Source: CAXMRP01 sp965216515 (lineage in GTDB: Bacteria; Pseudomonadota; Alphaproteobacteria; Rhizobiales; Afifellaceae). Taken from it: a DNA stretch of 64,000 nucleotides. Positions within the stretch are counted from its first letter, which is position 1, and every line of letters begins with the position of its first letter. The position numbers and the translations under genes were made by a program. The notes beneath the pieces were generated by a model. The model saw nothing but the letters and a program-made list of their open reading frames with translations, made no database searches and was not told the DNA's origin. The DNA is taken from assembly GCA_965216515.1 (NCBI GenBank), contig OZ244173.1, forward strand, positions 2,542,001 through 2,606,000, given 5' to 3'. Positions 8,840-17,792 of the stretch are shown here, one piece after another.

Positions 8840-9291
8840 ACCACCTCCCTGGACACTGTCGCTCCGCCGTCAACATTACAGCCGAACCTTAACCGAACCC
8901 GTTCCGCCAAGGCGACATTCCTCAATCGGATATCTGCATGTTTAATTTCGTTAACGAATCGTTAAAACACTACGGAAGCGAATCGATACCCGGTCATCAG
9001 CCCACCTGAGCCGATCAGATCCTTCCTGGATCAAACGCCGCCGTCCCCAACGGTTTCGCTACCGACTCAATCCGCTTCCGGGTCGCGCGGCGCAGGCCCT
9101 GTCAAACCAATTCGATCGCCGGTTTCGGTATAACCTCCGGCGCCGGTTTCTCAGAATCCTCAAAATGCCGGACGCAGGTTCCGGGCACACCGCTATTCGG
9201 CTCATCCCGTTCCGTTGGGCGATTCCAAATATCATATCGCCGATGATCGGGGCGGACTGCTCCGTTGATCCGGCCCGCCGAACCGCGCCGA
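8840..9291. other. mnmE-rho intergenic region with GANTC cluster
   Basis: 452 bases without a recognisable gene. Bases ~8925-8970 are AT rich and hold the CtrA-type motif listed separately. GANTC sequences, the target of the CcrM cell-cycle methylase, occur at 8956, 8980, 9064, 9154 and 9221, several times the number expected for this length and composition. The side nearest mnmE presumably contains its promoter; the rho side presumably contains rho's 3' end. Confidence 0.55.
8951..8965. promoter_or_regulatory. CtrA-type box (TTAA-N7-TTAA) with embedded GANTC
   Basis: TTAACGAATCGTTAA is an exact TTAA-N7-TTAA motif and also a 7+1+7 base perfect palindrome. Its centre contains GAATC, a CcrM methylation target. 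The family consensus for the cell-cycle regulator CtrA is TTAA-N7-TTAA. Binding is inferred. It lies ~110 bases upstream of mnmE. Confidence 0.5.
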
Positions 9292-10557
9292 TCAGGTATT
9301 CATCGAATCGAAAAATTCACTGTTCGATTTGGTCTGCTTCAGCTTGTCGAGCAGGAACTCGATCGCATCGACCACGCCCATCGACGACAGGATTCTGCGC
9401 AGCACAAACACCTTCTGCAAATCGCCTTTCGGCACCAGAAGCTCTTCCTTCCGTGTCCCGGACTTCAGGATATCCATGGATGGGAACACCCGTTTGTCGG
9501 CGACCTTGCGATCCAGCACGATCTCCGAATTGCCCGTCCCCTTGAACTCCTCGAAAATCACCTCGTCCATCCGGCTCCCGGTATCGATCAGCGCTGTCGC
9601 GATGATCGTCATCGACCCGCCTTCCTCGATATTCCGCGCCGCGCCGAAAAACCGTTTTGGCCGCTGCAGGGCGTTGGCATCCACACCGCCCGTCAGCACC
9701 TTGCCCGAGGACGGCACCACCGTGTTGTAGGCCCGGCCCAGCCTGGTTATGGAGTCCAGCAGGATCACCACGTCGCGCCCGTGCTCCACCAGCCGCTTGG
9801 CTTTCTCGATCACCATTTCCGCGACCTGCACATGCCGCGCCGCCGGCTCGTCGAACGTCGAAGATATTACTTCGCCGCGCACCGTCCTTTGCATGTCCGT
9901 CACCTCTTCGGGACGTTCATCGATCAACAGCACGATCAGGTAGGCCTCCGGATGATTGCTGGTTATCGACTTGGCAATATTCTGCAACAGCACCGTCTTG
10001 CCGGTCCTTGGCGGTGCGACGATCAATCCCCGCTGGCCCTTCCCCAGCGGTGCGACCAGATCGATCACCCGCGCCGACATATCCTTCACGGTCGGATCGT
10101 CGGTCTCCATATTGAACCGCTCATCGGGGTAGAGCGGCGTCAGATTGTCAAAGTGGACCTTGTGCCTTGCTTTTTCCGGGTCCTCGAAATTGATACTGTT
10201 GACCTTCAGCAACGCAAAATACCGCTCGCCCTCCTTGGGGCTGCGGATCTGCCCTTCGACCGTATCGCCGGTCCGCAGCGAAAACCGGCGGATTTGCGAA
10301 GGTGATACATAGATATCATCCGGTCCCGGCAGATAGTTGGCGTCGGGAGATCGCAGAAAACCGAATCCGTCCTGCAACACCTCCACCACGCCTTCGCCGA
10401 TGATGTCGATATCCTGTTCCGCCAGGTTCTTGAGTATGGCAAACATCAATTCCTGTTTGCGCAAAGTGCTGGCGTTTTCCACCTCGTGTTCCTCGGCAAA
10501 GGCGAGCAACTCCGTCGGCGACTTCGCTTTCAATTCCTGTAATTTCATTTCAGACAT
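9292..10557 (-). CDS. rho: Transcription termination factor Rho
   Basis: 421 residues from the ATG at 10557 (MSEMKLQELKAKSPTELLAF), which matches Rho N-termini; the reading frame upstream is not Rho-like. Order: N-terminal helical region, RNA-binding cold-shock-like domain with GFGFLRSPDANYLPGPDDIYVS, then the RecA-type ATPase with APPRTGKT Walker A, the VLLIDERPEEVT motif and the Q/R-loop region. It forms a hexameric RNA helicase that ends transcription. A leader of 240 bases separates it from hemJ; Rho leaders are often autoregulated, but no specific element was identified. Confidence 0.97.
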   Translation of the reverse strand: MSEMKLQELKAKSPTELLAFAEEHEVENASTLRKQELMFAILKNLAEQDIDIIGEGVVEVLQDGFGFLRSPDANYLPGPDDIYVSPSQIRRFSLRTGDTVEGQIRSPKEGERYFALLKVNSINFEDPEKARHKVHFDNLTPLYPDERFNMETDDPTVKDMSARVIDLVAPLGKGQRGLIVAPPRTGKTVLLQNIAKSITSNHPEAYLIVLLIDERPEEVTDMQRTVRGEVISSTFDEPAARHVQVAEMVIEKAKRLVEHGRDVVILLDSITRLGRAYNTVVPSSGKVLTGGVDANALQRPKRFFGAARNIEEGGSMTIIATALIDTGSRMDEVIFEEFKGTGNSEIVLDRKVADKRVFPSMDILKSGTRKEELLVPKGDLQKVFVLRRILSSMGVVDAIEFLLDKLKQTKSNSEFFDSMNT

Positions 10558-10797
10558 GGTCTCAATTCCGGAAGGACGGCAAAATGCGGGTATTGGGTGC
10601 AGCGGCGCTGTGCGATCGTCGCGAGGCTCGATGGTTCGTCGTATTTCGGAAAACCGGAGGAAAAGCCGCTCGGATCCTGAAGACCCATTCGCAGACCCCG
10701 CCCCGGAAAAGGGCTTCACACAGCGTCGGAAACGCTAGGATTGCCTTTAAGATAATCCCACATCGCCGATTCGACAAGTGGCAATTCCGGCACCCCG

Positions 10798-11220
10798 TTA
10801 AAACGGTTTCACCACCACCATCACGACGATCCCGATCATCAGCACCGTCGGCACCTCATTGACGATCCTGTAGTACCGCGCCGGCCGCGTATTGCCATCC
10901 CGGGCAAACGTCTTCACCCAGCCCGCCAGCATCCCATGAAATGCGCTCAGGCCCACCACCAGCACCGCCTTGACGTGAAACCAGCCTTCCGTCCAGCCGC
11001 CCGATTCCACCGCCAGCCATACCCCAAACACCCAACTGCCGATCATCGCCGGCGTCGCGATCCCCTTCAGCAGCCGACGCTCCATGATCTTGAACGTTTC
11101 CGACTGGACCGATCCCGCATCCGCATCCGCGTGATACACCATCAGCCGCGGCAGATAGAGCAGGGCGGCCATCCAGGAGATTACCGCCAAAATATGCGCT
11201 GCTTTCACCCACACCATCAC
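10798..11220 (-). CDS. hemJ: Protoporphyrinogen IX oxidase HemJ
   Basis: 140 residues with four hydrophobic helices and the conserved opening WVKAAHILAVISWMAALLYLPRLMVYH. The early His and the later Arg/Lys residues (RRLLKGIATPAM) are family hallmarks. HemJ is the membrane, heme-binding enzyme that oxidises protoporphyrinogen IX in many alphaproteobacteria. The start codon overlaps the hemE stop by 4 bases, so the two heme-pathway genes are translationally coupled. Confidence 0.93.
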   Translation of the reverse strand: MMVWVKAAHILAVISWMAALLYLPRLMVYHADADAGSVQSETFKIMERRLLKGIATPAMIGSWVFGVWLAVESGGWTEGWFHVKAVLVVGLSAFHGMLAGWVKTFARDGNTRPARYYRIVNEVPTVLMIGIVVMVVVKPF

Positions 11221-12266
11221 AATCCGCGCACCCGGCGAACCAGTGCCCCGACGTGCTCAGGCGGCGTATCCGGCTGTATTCCGTGACCAAGGTTGAAGAT
11301 ATGCGGATGCCCGTCCATCGCGCCCAGTATGCGTTCGACGCCGTCCTCCATTGACCGCCCGCCCGTCATCAGCCGCAACGGATCGAGATTTCCCTGCAAT
11401 GCCTTGTCCGTCGCTTGTCGGGCCGCCGCCAGCGGCATTGTCCAGTCGATACCATACCCGTCCCCCCCGGTTGCCGCCGCATAGGCCGCCAGCCTTTGCC
11501 CGCATCCCTTGGCAAACAATATGATCCGCGCATCCGGCCGCCGGCTCCGGACACCGGCCACGATCGCCGCCACCGGCGCAACCGCCCACCGCTCAAACAA
11601 ATCATCATCCAGTACCCCGGCCCAGCTGTCGAATATCTGCACCGCATCCACCCCGGCATCGATCTGCCCCACCAGATAATCGATCGAAGCTCCCACGAGT
11701 ATCTCGATCAGCGTCCCGAACCCTTCCGGATCCGCAAGTGCCAACAACCGCGCCGGCCTCTGGTCCGGCGTCCCCCGACCCGCAACCATATAGGTCGCCA
11801 CCGTCCAGGGCGCCCCGCAAAACCCGATCAGCGCCTTTTCGCCATCCAGATTTTCGCGCACCCGCGACACGGTTTCCAGCACCGGCGCCAGATGCCTCAT
11901 CACCCGCGCCGGCTTCAGCCCCGATACCGCACCCGGCGACAACATCATCCCATTCCCCTGCGAAACGGCGAGCGCATCCAGGACCGGGCCTTCACCGGCT
12001 TCAAACCGCACCTTCTGTCCCAGACCGTCCGGGATCACCAGAATGTCGGAAAACAAAATCGCGCAATCGACATCGAACCGATGCACCGGTTGCAACGTCA
12101 CCTCTGCTGCCAGCTTTGGCGAATAGCAAAGATCAAGAAACGATCCCGCCGCCGCGCGGACCTTTCGGTATTCGGGTAGATACCGTCCCGCCTGACGCAT
12201 GAGCCAGACCGGTGGCGGCGTAACGGCTTCGCCCGCCAGCACACGCGCAAGACTGGTTTTCCTCAT
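11217..12266 (-). CDS. hemE: Uroporphyrinogen decarboxylase
   Basis: 349 residues. The N-terminal signature PPPVWLMRQAGRYLPEYR and the central IGFCGAPWTVATYMVAG are diagnostic. It removes four carboxyl groups from uroporphyrinogen III to give coproporphyrinogen III in the cytoplasm. Transcription runs leftward from the AT-rich gap to its right, with hemJ directly behind it. hemE flanks the replication origin in Caulobacter, Rickettsia and rhizobia, which is the main reason for placing the origin next to it here. Confidence 0.97.
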   Translation of the reverse strand: MRKTSLARVLAGEAVTPPPVWLMRQAGRYLPEYRKVRAAAGSFLDLCYSPKLAAEVTLQPVHRFDVDCAILFSDILVIPDGLGQKVRFEAGEGPVLDALAVSQGNGMMLSPGAVSGLKPARVMRHLAPVLETVSRVRENLDGEKALIGFCGAPWTVATYMVAGRGTPDQRPARLLALADPEGFGTLIEILVGASIDYLVGQIDAGVDAVQIFDSWAGVLDDDLFERWAVAPVAAIVAGVRSRRPDARIILFAKGCGQRLAAYAAATGGDGYGIDWTMPLAAARQATDKALQGNLDPLRLMTGGRSMEDGVERILGAMDGHPHIFNLGHGIQPDTPPEHVGALVRRVRGL

Positions 12267-12664
12267 ATCGACTTCAACCCTTCTTTTTCAAAACCGTCTA
12301 GATTCTTTATGTTGATTCTTTTGGGCCGGGGATAAGAAGGATTATGCCTTGCCCACATTTTGCGCCTGCCGCCGCCCTGGCATTGCGGCGCACCCCACGC
12401 CCCGGCATTATGTGGACGAATTTCGGGATAAATCGGAATTTCCATTTATTTTCAAGGTATTAATGATTTCTGGAAATCACGATATCCACGCAATTGAGCC
12501 AGCTTCTTTTGTACAATCCGGTTGTCACCAGCCTTCCGATCACCATCTGCATCTTGTCCCCGTTGCATTCAACTGTTGATCTGGATTGAAAAGCGGGCGA
12601 CATCAACCGCCATGACGCCTCACCGGCGCGATTTGTCCGACCAACACACACAGTCTTCGACAGC
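12267..12664. other. oriC: Candidate chromosomal replication origin (oriC)
   Basis: 398 non-coding bases between divergent hemE and ppsR, the position of the origin in several alphaproteobacteria. Five sequences match the DnaA box TTATCCACA at 7 of 9 positions: 12327-12335 (minus), 12349-12357 (plus), 12411-12419 (minus), 12423-12431 (minus) and 12482-12490 (plus). AT-rich tracts at ~12285-12345 and ~12421-12515 could unwind. A perfect palindrome GATTTC-TG-GAAATC is at 12465-12478. GANTC sites are at 12301 and 12314. Flanking genes point away on both sides. No box is perfect, so the assignment rests mainly on context. Confidence 0.75.
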
Positions 12665-13495
12665 TTGTCCAAACGCCGCTTCTTCCATCTTCACCTTGTC
12701 TCCGACGCCACCGGCGAGACCCTCGTCAGCGTGGCCCGGGCCGCGGCGGCGCAGTATGCCGCCATCAACGCCATCGAACATATTCATTCCCTGGTCCGCA
12801 CCCGCGCCCAGGCCGAGGCCGTTGCCCGCAAGATCGAGGATGCGCCGGGGATCGTTCTTTATACCCTTGTCGACGAGGAGACGGCGGCGGCGCTGGAGAC
12901 GGAGTGTACGAAACTTGGCGTCCCCACCGTTTCGGTGCTGGCGCCGGTGCTGAATGCCTTCCAGTCCTATCTCGGTGCACCGTCAACCGGCCGCGTCGGC
13001 GCCCAGCATGCGCTCGATGCCGACTATTTCCGCCGCATCGATGCGCTCAATTTCACGCTGGCCCACGACGATGGCGCTTTGCCGGAAAACATGGACGACG
13101 CCGATGTCGTCATCGTTGGCGTCAGCCGGACATCCAAGACGCCGACATCGATCTATCTTGCCAACCGTGGTGTGCGGACCACCAACATGCCGCTTGTTCC
13201 GGGTGTCGAACTGCCTGAAAAGATTGTCAGCGCCCGCAAGCCGCTGGTCATCGGTTTGGTCGCCAGCCCCGACCGGATTGTTCAGATTCGCGAACATCGC
13301 GTCCTCGCCATGAATGCCGACGAGCGCGTCGATTCCTACACCGACCGCACCGCCGTCGCCGAAGAGGTTGCCGCCAGCCGCAAACTGTGCGCACGCAACG
13401 GCTGGCCGGTGATTGATGTCACACGCCGCTCCATCGAGGAGATTGCCGCCGCGATCCTCGGCCTTCTTGCCCAACGCCGGGCGGCCGGCCCATGA
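12665..13495 (+). CDS. ppsR: Pyruvate phosphate dikinase / PEP synthase regulatory protein (DUF299)
   Basis: 276 residues of the DUF299 family, the RP001 gene that borders the origin in Rickettsia and Caulobacter. The opening SKRRFFHLHLVSDATGETL is diagnostic, and a P-loop GVSRTSKTPT lies at ~152-161. Members are bifunctional ADP-dependent kinase/phosphorylases that switch PPDK or PEP synthase off and on. The start appears to be TTG at 12665; no ATG gives the conserved N-terminus and no strong ribosome site precedes it. It is the first gene of a tightly overlapping run ppsR-maf-aroE-coaE. Confidence 0.93.
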   Translation: MSKRRFFHLHLVSDATGETLVSVARAAAAQYAAINAIEHIHSLVRTRAQAEAVARKIEDAPGIVLYTLVDEETAAALETECTKLGVPTVSVLAPVLNAFQSYLGAPSTGRVGAQHALDADYFRRIDALNFTLAHDDGALPENMDDADVVIVGVSRTSKTPTSIYLANRGVRTTNMPLVPGVELPEKIVSARKPLVIGLVASPDRIVQIREHRVLAMNADERVDSYTDRTAVAEEVAASRKLCARNGWPVIDVTRRSIEEIAAAILGLLAQRRAAGP

Positions 13496-14082
13496 ACCTC
13501 GTTCTGGCATCGGCGAGCCGCACCCGGCAGGCATTGCTGAAGGCCGCCGGGCTCGAATTTGTCAGCGAACCCGCCGGTATCGACGAACGCCAGGCCGAAG
13601 CGCCGCTGATCGCCGCCGGCGCCAGCGTTGCCGATCTTGCCCAGGCCCTGGCCATGGTCAAGGCGTCGACCGTGTCCGAACGACGGCCCGGCGATCTCGT
13701 CATCGGTGCCGACCAAACCCTGGACCTTGAAGGCGAACGCCTGACCAAGCCCGCCGACATGGAGGCGGCCCGCCGGCAGCTGCGCGCCCTGTCCGGCCGC
13801 ACCCACCGGCTTCACTCCGCGCTTGCCTGCGCCCGCGACGGCACTGTCGTGTGGCAGACCGGCGAAACCGCGCACATGACGATGCGCGATCTCTCGCCGC
13901 ACCAGATCGGCCGCTATCTGGCCGATGTCGGCGCCCTGGCCCTGCAGAGCGTCGGCGCCTACCAGATCGAGGGGCGGGGTATCCGTTTGTTCGACCGCAT
14001 CGAAGGCAGTCACTTCGCCATTCTCGGCCTGCCGATGCTGCCGCTGCTGGCTTTCCTGCGCGGACAAGGGGCGATCGGGTGA
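13492..14082 (+). CDS. maf: Maf-family nucleoside triphosphate pyrophosphatase
   Basis: 196 residues beginning NLVLASASRTRQALL, the Maf signature, with the DLVIGADQTL and later LSGRTHRLHSAL motifs. Maf proteins hydrolyse non-canonical or specific NTPs (dTTP/UTP or modified pyrimidines) and affect septation. It overlaps the end of ppsR by 4 bases (ATGA) and the start of aroE by 4 bases (GTGA). Which of the two Maf/YceF substrate classes it belongs to was not resolved. Confidence 0.92.
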   Translation: MNLVLASASRTRQALLKAAGLEFVSEPAGIDERQAEAPLIAAGASVADLAQALAMVKASTVSERRPGDLVIGADQTLDLEGERLTKPADMEAARRQLRALSGRTHRLHSALACARDGTVVWQTGETAHMTMRDLSPHQIGRYLADVGALALQSVGAYQIEGRGIRLFDRIEGSHFAILGLPMLPLLAFLRGQGAIG

Positions 14083-14921
14083 TCGGCGCGCAACCGCGCG
14101 CCTGCGTCGTCGGCTGGCCGATCGCCCATTCACGCTCGCCGCTGATCCATGGCCACTGGCTGGAACGGTACGGGCTGTCCGGTTCCTATGGCCGCCATGC
14201 CCTGGCACCCGATGACGCAGAGCGGTTTTTTGCCGACCTCGGCGGTCATGGCTATGTTGGCTGCAATGTCACCCTGCCGCACAAGGAGACCGCCTGGCGG
14301 GCGCTGGATCGGGCGACGCCGATCGCCGATCGGCTGCGCGCCGCCAACACCTTGTGGCTGGAAGACGGGATCCTGTGTGGCGACAACACCGATGTTTACG
14401 GTTTTCTTGCCAATCTCGACGACCGGGCAGGCGGCTGGGACAGCGGCGGCCCGGCGCTGGTGATCGGTGCCGGCGGTTCCGCCCGCGCGGTTGTCCATGC
14501 CCTGGTCGATCGCGGCCTTGGTCCCATCCATGTCTTGAACCGCACGCGCGATCGCGCTGTCGCGCTGGCCGCCGACATCGACGGGCCGATCTCGCCGGCC
14601 GGCCTCGATACGGTCAATGACGCGATCGCGCATGCGACCCTTGTCGTCAACACGACATCGGCGGCCCTGAAGGGTGAAGGCGATCCGCTGGCCATCGACT
14701 GGCGGCGGGCAAGTTCCGCGGCCCTTGCCGCCGACATCACCTATGTGCCCCTGATGACCCCGTTCCTGGCGGCTGCCGCCCAGGCCGGACTGCCCGTGTG
14801 CGACGGCCTCGGCATGCTGCTGCACCAGGCGGTGCCGGGATTTGAGCGCTGGTTCGGGCGCCGGCCGGAGGTCGACAACGCCCTGCGTGAACGGGTGATC
14901 GCCGACCTGGAGGCCGGCTGA
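14079..14921 (+). CDS. aroE: Shikimate dehydrogenase (NADP+)
   Basis: 280 residues from the GTG at 14079, inside the maf stop (GTGA). This start gives the canonical N-terminus ACVVGWPIAHSRSPLIH. Key motifs are the NVTLPHKE shikimate-binding Lys, DNTDVYGF, and the NADP-binding Rossmann loop VIGAGGSARAVV. It reduces 3-dehydroshikimate in the chorismate pathway. coaE starts within its stop codon (TGATG), so translation is coupled along the run. Confidence 0.95.
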   Translation: MIGAQPRACVVGWPIAHSRSPLIHGHWLERYGLSGSYGRHALAPDDAERFFADLGGHGYVGCNVTLPHKETAWRALDRATPIADRLRAANTLWLEDGILCGDNTDVYGFLANLDDRAGGWDSGGPALVIGAGGSARAVVHALVDRGLGPIHVLNRTRDRAVALAADIDGPISPAGLDTVNDAIAHATLVVNTTSAALKGEGDPLAIDWRRASSAALAADITYVPLMTPFLAAAAQAGLPVCDGLGMLLHQAVPGFERWFGRRPEVDNALRERVIADLEAG

Positions 14922-15508
14922 TGCGGATCATCGGCCTCACCGGCGTCATCGGCGCCGGCAAGACCACCACCGCCGGGTTGTTCGCGCAACGCGGTATCCC
15001 GGCTCACGACGCCGATCGCAGCGTCCACACCCTTTACCGGGGCGCCGCCGCGCCGGCGATCGAGGCCGCCTTTCCCGGCACGACATCCGATGGTGTCGTC
15101 GATCGCGACCGGTTGGCAGCGGCGGTCCTCGATGACCGCGCGGCGCTCCGGCGGCTCGAATCGATCGTTCATCCGCTCGTGATCGATGATCGAAATCAAT
15201 TCATTGCGAAAGCGAAACAAAACCTGTGTCGCGCGGTTGTGCTGGATATTCCGTTGCTGTTTGAGATCAATGCCGATCGTTTCGTCGACGTTATAATTAC
15301 CGCGACGGCCGCCCCCGAGATCCTGCGGGACCGGGTCATGAAGCGGCCGCGGATGACGGACCGGAAATACCGGGCGCTCCTTGACCGTCAGATGTCCGAC
15401 TCCGAAAAGCGCCGGCGTGCCCATTTCACGGTCGATACGGGGCAGGGGTTGGCGGCCGCCGGGCGGCGGGTTCACGGGCTGGTGCGGGCGCTCGCTTTCA
15501 CCGTTTAG
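14921..15508 (+). CDS. coaE: Dephospho-CoA kinase
   Basis: 195 residues, typical length. The P-loop GVIGAGKTT is at residues 8-16, HDADRSVHTLY carries the conserved Asp, and LVVLDIPLLFE-like (here VVLDIPLLFE) is the family motif. It phosphorylates the 3'-hydroxyl of dephospho-CoA, the last step of coenzyme A synthesis. It shares its start with the aroE stop. About 145 bases separate it from dnaQ. Confidence 0.95.
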   Translation: MRIIGLTGVIGAGKTTTAGLFAQRGIPAHDADRSVHTLYRGAAAPAIEAAFPGTTSDGVVDRDRLAAAVLDDRAALRRLESIVHPLVIDDRNQFIAKAKQNLCRAVVLDIPLLFEINADRFVDVIITATAAPEILRDRVMKRPRMTDRKYRALLDRQMSDSEKRRRAHFTVDTGQGLAAAGRRVHGLVRALAFTV

Positions 15509-15652
15509 GTCGCCGGTCTCTTCCCGGGCTTGTGCGCATGCCGGTTTCGCGCATGTTCCGGGGCCGGACAATGCACGCGGCCGCCCGCAGGATTCCGGGG
15601 ATGGCCACATCACGCACTTGCGCCGATCCGGCCGAATGCCGAAAGTGCCGCC

Positions 15653-16339
15653 ATGCGGGAGATCGTCTTCGACACCGAATCGACAGGGCTGAATCCGGCC
15701 GGCGGCGACCGGCTGGTGGAAATCGGTTGTGTGGAATTGCTGAACCACATCCCCACCGGCCGCACGTTTCATCAGTATATCAATCCCGAACGCGCCATGT
15801 CCGCCGATGCCGAAGCCGTGCACGGTCTCGGTGATGCGTTCCTGCGTGACAAGCCGCTCTTCGCCGCCGTCGCCGGACCGTTTCTGGCCTTTGTCGCCGA
15901 CAGCAAGCTGGTTGCCCACAATGCGTCCTTCGATCGCGGCTTCATCAACATGGAGCTTGAGCGGGCCGGCCATGCGGGCCTTCCCCCGATGCGCTTCACC
16001 GATACGCTGGCGCTTGCCCGCCGCCGCCACCCCGGCGGTTCCAACAGCCTCGACGCCCTGTGCGCCCGCTACGGCATCGACAACTCCGCCCGCACCAAGC
16101 ACGGCGCCCTTCTTGATGCGGAAATTCTCGCCGAGGTCTATATCGAGCTCCTCGGCGGCCGTCAGGCGTCGCTTTCGCTGCGGACCGTCACGGGCGGTGA
16201 TGCGGCGGCCGGCGGATCGGCCGCCCTGCCGCCACGGCCGGAGCCGCTCGCCCCGCGGCTGACCGGCGATATGCGTGCCCGCCATGCCGCCTTTGTCGGA
16301 ACCTTCCCCGTTCCGGCGCTGTGGAACGCCGGCGACTGA
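15653..16339 (+). CDS. dnaQ: DNA polymerase III epsilon subunit (proofreading exonuclease)
   Basis: 228 residues from the ATG at 15653, chosen because MREIVFDTESTGLNP is the standard DnaQ start; the frame extends upstream without family similarity. DEDDh exonuclease motifs: DTESTG (Asp7, Glu9), VAHNASFD, and HGALLDAE near the end of the domain. It removes misincorporated bases during replication. The C-terminal ~45 residues are Ala/Pro rich, which fits the linker and polymerase-binding tail. It ends 39 bases from the end of convergent secB. Confidence 0.95.
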   Translation: MREIVFDTESTGLNPAGGDRLVEIGCVELLNHIPTGRTFHQYINPERAMSADAEAVHGLGDAFLRDKPLFAAVAGPFLAFVADSKLVAHNASFDRGFINMELERAGHAGLPPMRFTDTLALARRRHPGGSNSLDALCARYGIDNSARTKHGALLDAEILAEVYIELLGGRQASLSLRTVTGGDAAAGGSAALPPRPEPLAPRLTGDMRARHAAFVGTFPVPALWNAGD

Positions 16340-16378
16340 TCGGCGTCCCGCAACCGCAAGGGCCCGCCGGCCGCCCGT

Positions 16379-16996
16379 TCAGGCGCTCGGTGCCGCGTCG
16401 GCGGGATTGGTTTGCTGCGCGGCCATCTGCGCGGCCCGCTGACGGTAAAGGGCCACGAAGTCGACCGGATCGACCATTAGCGGCGGGAACCCGCCCTGCC
16501 GGGTCGCGTCAGCCAGTATCTGCCGGGCAAACGGAAACAGCAGCCGGGGACACTCGATCAGCAAGATCGGATGCAGGTGTTCCTGGGGCGTGTTCTGGAT
16601 TTGAAACACCCCGGCATAGGTGACCTCGGCGAGGAACATCTGCTGTTCGCCCCTTTTGGCATCGGCCTCCAGCTTCAGTTCGACCTCATAGTCATTGCCG
16701 GAAAGCGGGTGGACGTTGACGTTGACATTGACGCTGAGGTTCGGTGTCGTCTCGCTCGGAGCCAGCGATTGCGGCGCCGCCGGATTTTCAAACGAAAGAT
16801 CCTTGATATATTGGCCAAGCACGCGGATACCGGCCTGGGCCGGTGTGGCCTGCCCGGGCTCCGCCCCGCCAGCCGCCTGTTCCGGCGCGGCCGCGCCGGA
16901 GGCCTGGCCGTTGCCGCCGCCGTTGCCGGAGTCATTGCCGGCGCCGCCGGAACCGTCGCTCGCTTTGTTGTCGGGAGTGTCGTTGGATTGGGTCAT
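16379..16996 (-). CDS. secB: Protein-export chaperone SecB
   Basis: 205 residues from the ATG at 16996 (MTQSNDTPDN). The core from GIRVLGQYIKDLSFENP through HLHPILLIECPRLLFPFARQ is SecB. The tetramer holds unfolded preproteins for SecA. It is longer than the usual ~155-165 residues because of a ~65-residue Gly/Ala/Asn-rich low-complexity N-terminal region. An in-frame Met 13 codons further upstream is possible. It converges with dnaQ, as in many rhizobial genomes. Confidence 0.93.
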   Translation of the reverse strand: MTQSNDTPDNKASDGSGGAGNDSGNGGGNGQASGAAAPEQAAGGAEPGQATPAQAGIRVLGQYIKDLSFENPAAPQSLAPSETTPNLSVNVNVNVHPLSGNDYEVELKLEADAKRGEQQMFLAEVTYAGVFQIQNTPQEHLHPILLIECPRLLFPFARQILADATRQGGFPPLMVDPVDFVALYRQRAAQMAAQQTNPADAAPSA

Positions 16997-17123
16997 GTCG
17001 GGTCCGTCCGTTCGCTGTGGGGTGCCGCCTACCATGCCCGTCCCTGCGTCACAATCCCGGCAATCGTTCCAGCGGTTGCATCTGGCCGCATTTCATCGTC
17101 GCCAGGGGCGGGCCACCGCCGGC

Positions 17124-17639
17124 CTATCGATCCTCCGGTTCCCGCCACGGGCTGTCGGGATCGGGCCGCGCGGTGTAGTCGTCGGTGTCGAGATCGATCA
17201 CCTCCGGTCTTTTTGCCCTGCCGGTCGCCGGACCCTGTCCGCCTCGATGCGGCGCGCCGCGGATGTCGCCATCGGCATGTCCGGCCGCCCGCACATCCAG
17301 ATGCCGGCCGATCAGGCGCCACAGGAACGTCCGCACCGGCGGCGCAAACAGCGCAAAGCCGATCGTGTCGGTGATGAAGCCGGGCGTCAGGAGCAAAAGA
17401 CCGGCGGCGGCGATCATCGCGCCTTCCACCAGCGGCTTTGCCGGCATGCGCCGGGCGTCAAGGTCGGCGCGGATGCGGCCGAGCACCGCCAGCCCCTGAT
17501 GGCGCAGCAGGAACGTGCCGGCGAATGCGGTTAACACTATCAGCGCCATGGTCGCGCCAATCCCGATTTCGCCGCCTATAAGGATAAAGGCGGCGATTTC
17601 CAGGAGCGGGATTGCGAGAAACAGGAGAAAAAGCGGCAT
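17124..17639 (-). CDS. fxsA: FxsA family membrane protein
   Basis: 171 residues starting MPLFLLFLAIPLLEIAAFILIGGEIG, the FxsA signature, followed by further hydrophobic helices and EGAMIAAAGLLLLTPGFITD. FxsA is an inner-membrane protein of poorly known function; in E. coli it affects F-plasmid exclusion of phage T7. The C-terminal third is polar and probably cytoplasmic. The start at 17639 is preferred over a longer frame because it opens directly with the conserved membrane segment. It is divergent from the Tim44-like gene, a conserved alphaproteobacterial pairing. Confidence 0.9.
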   Translation of the reverse strand: MPLFLLFLAIPLLEIAAFILIGGEIGIGATMALIVLTAFAGTFLLRHQGLAVLGRIRADLDARRMPAKPLVEGAMIAAAGLLLLTPGFITDTIGFALFAPPVRTFLWRLIGRHLDVRAAGHADGDIRGAPHRGGQGPATGRAKRPEVIDLDTDDYTARPDPDSPWREPEDR

Positions 17640-17792
17640 GAACAACTCCGGATGCCTCCAATATGGGTTTCCGGCCTCCGGCCGCAACACAATTCCGGCC
17701 TTTTGCTGGACAATGCCGCATTCCTGCTTACATTGGACTCAAGATACCGCACGGTGGTATTCCCTCCCGATCCCCAAGGGCCGAGACGGCGT

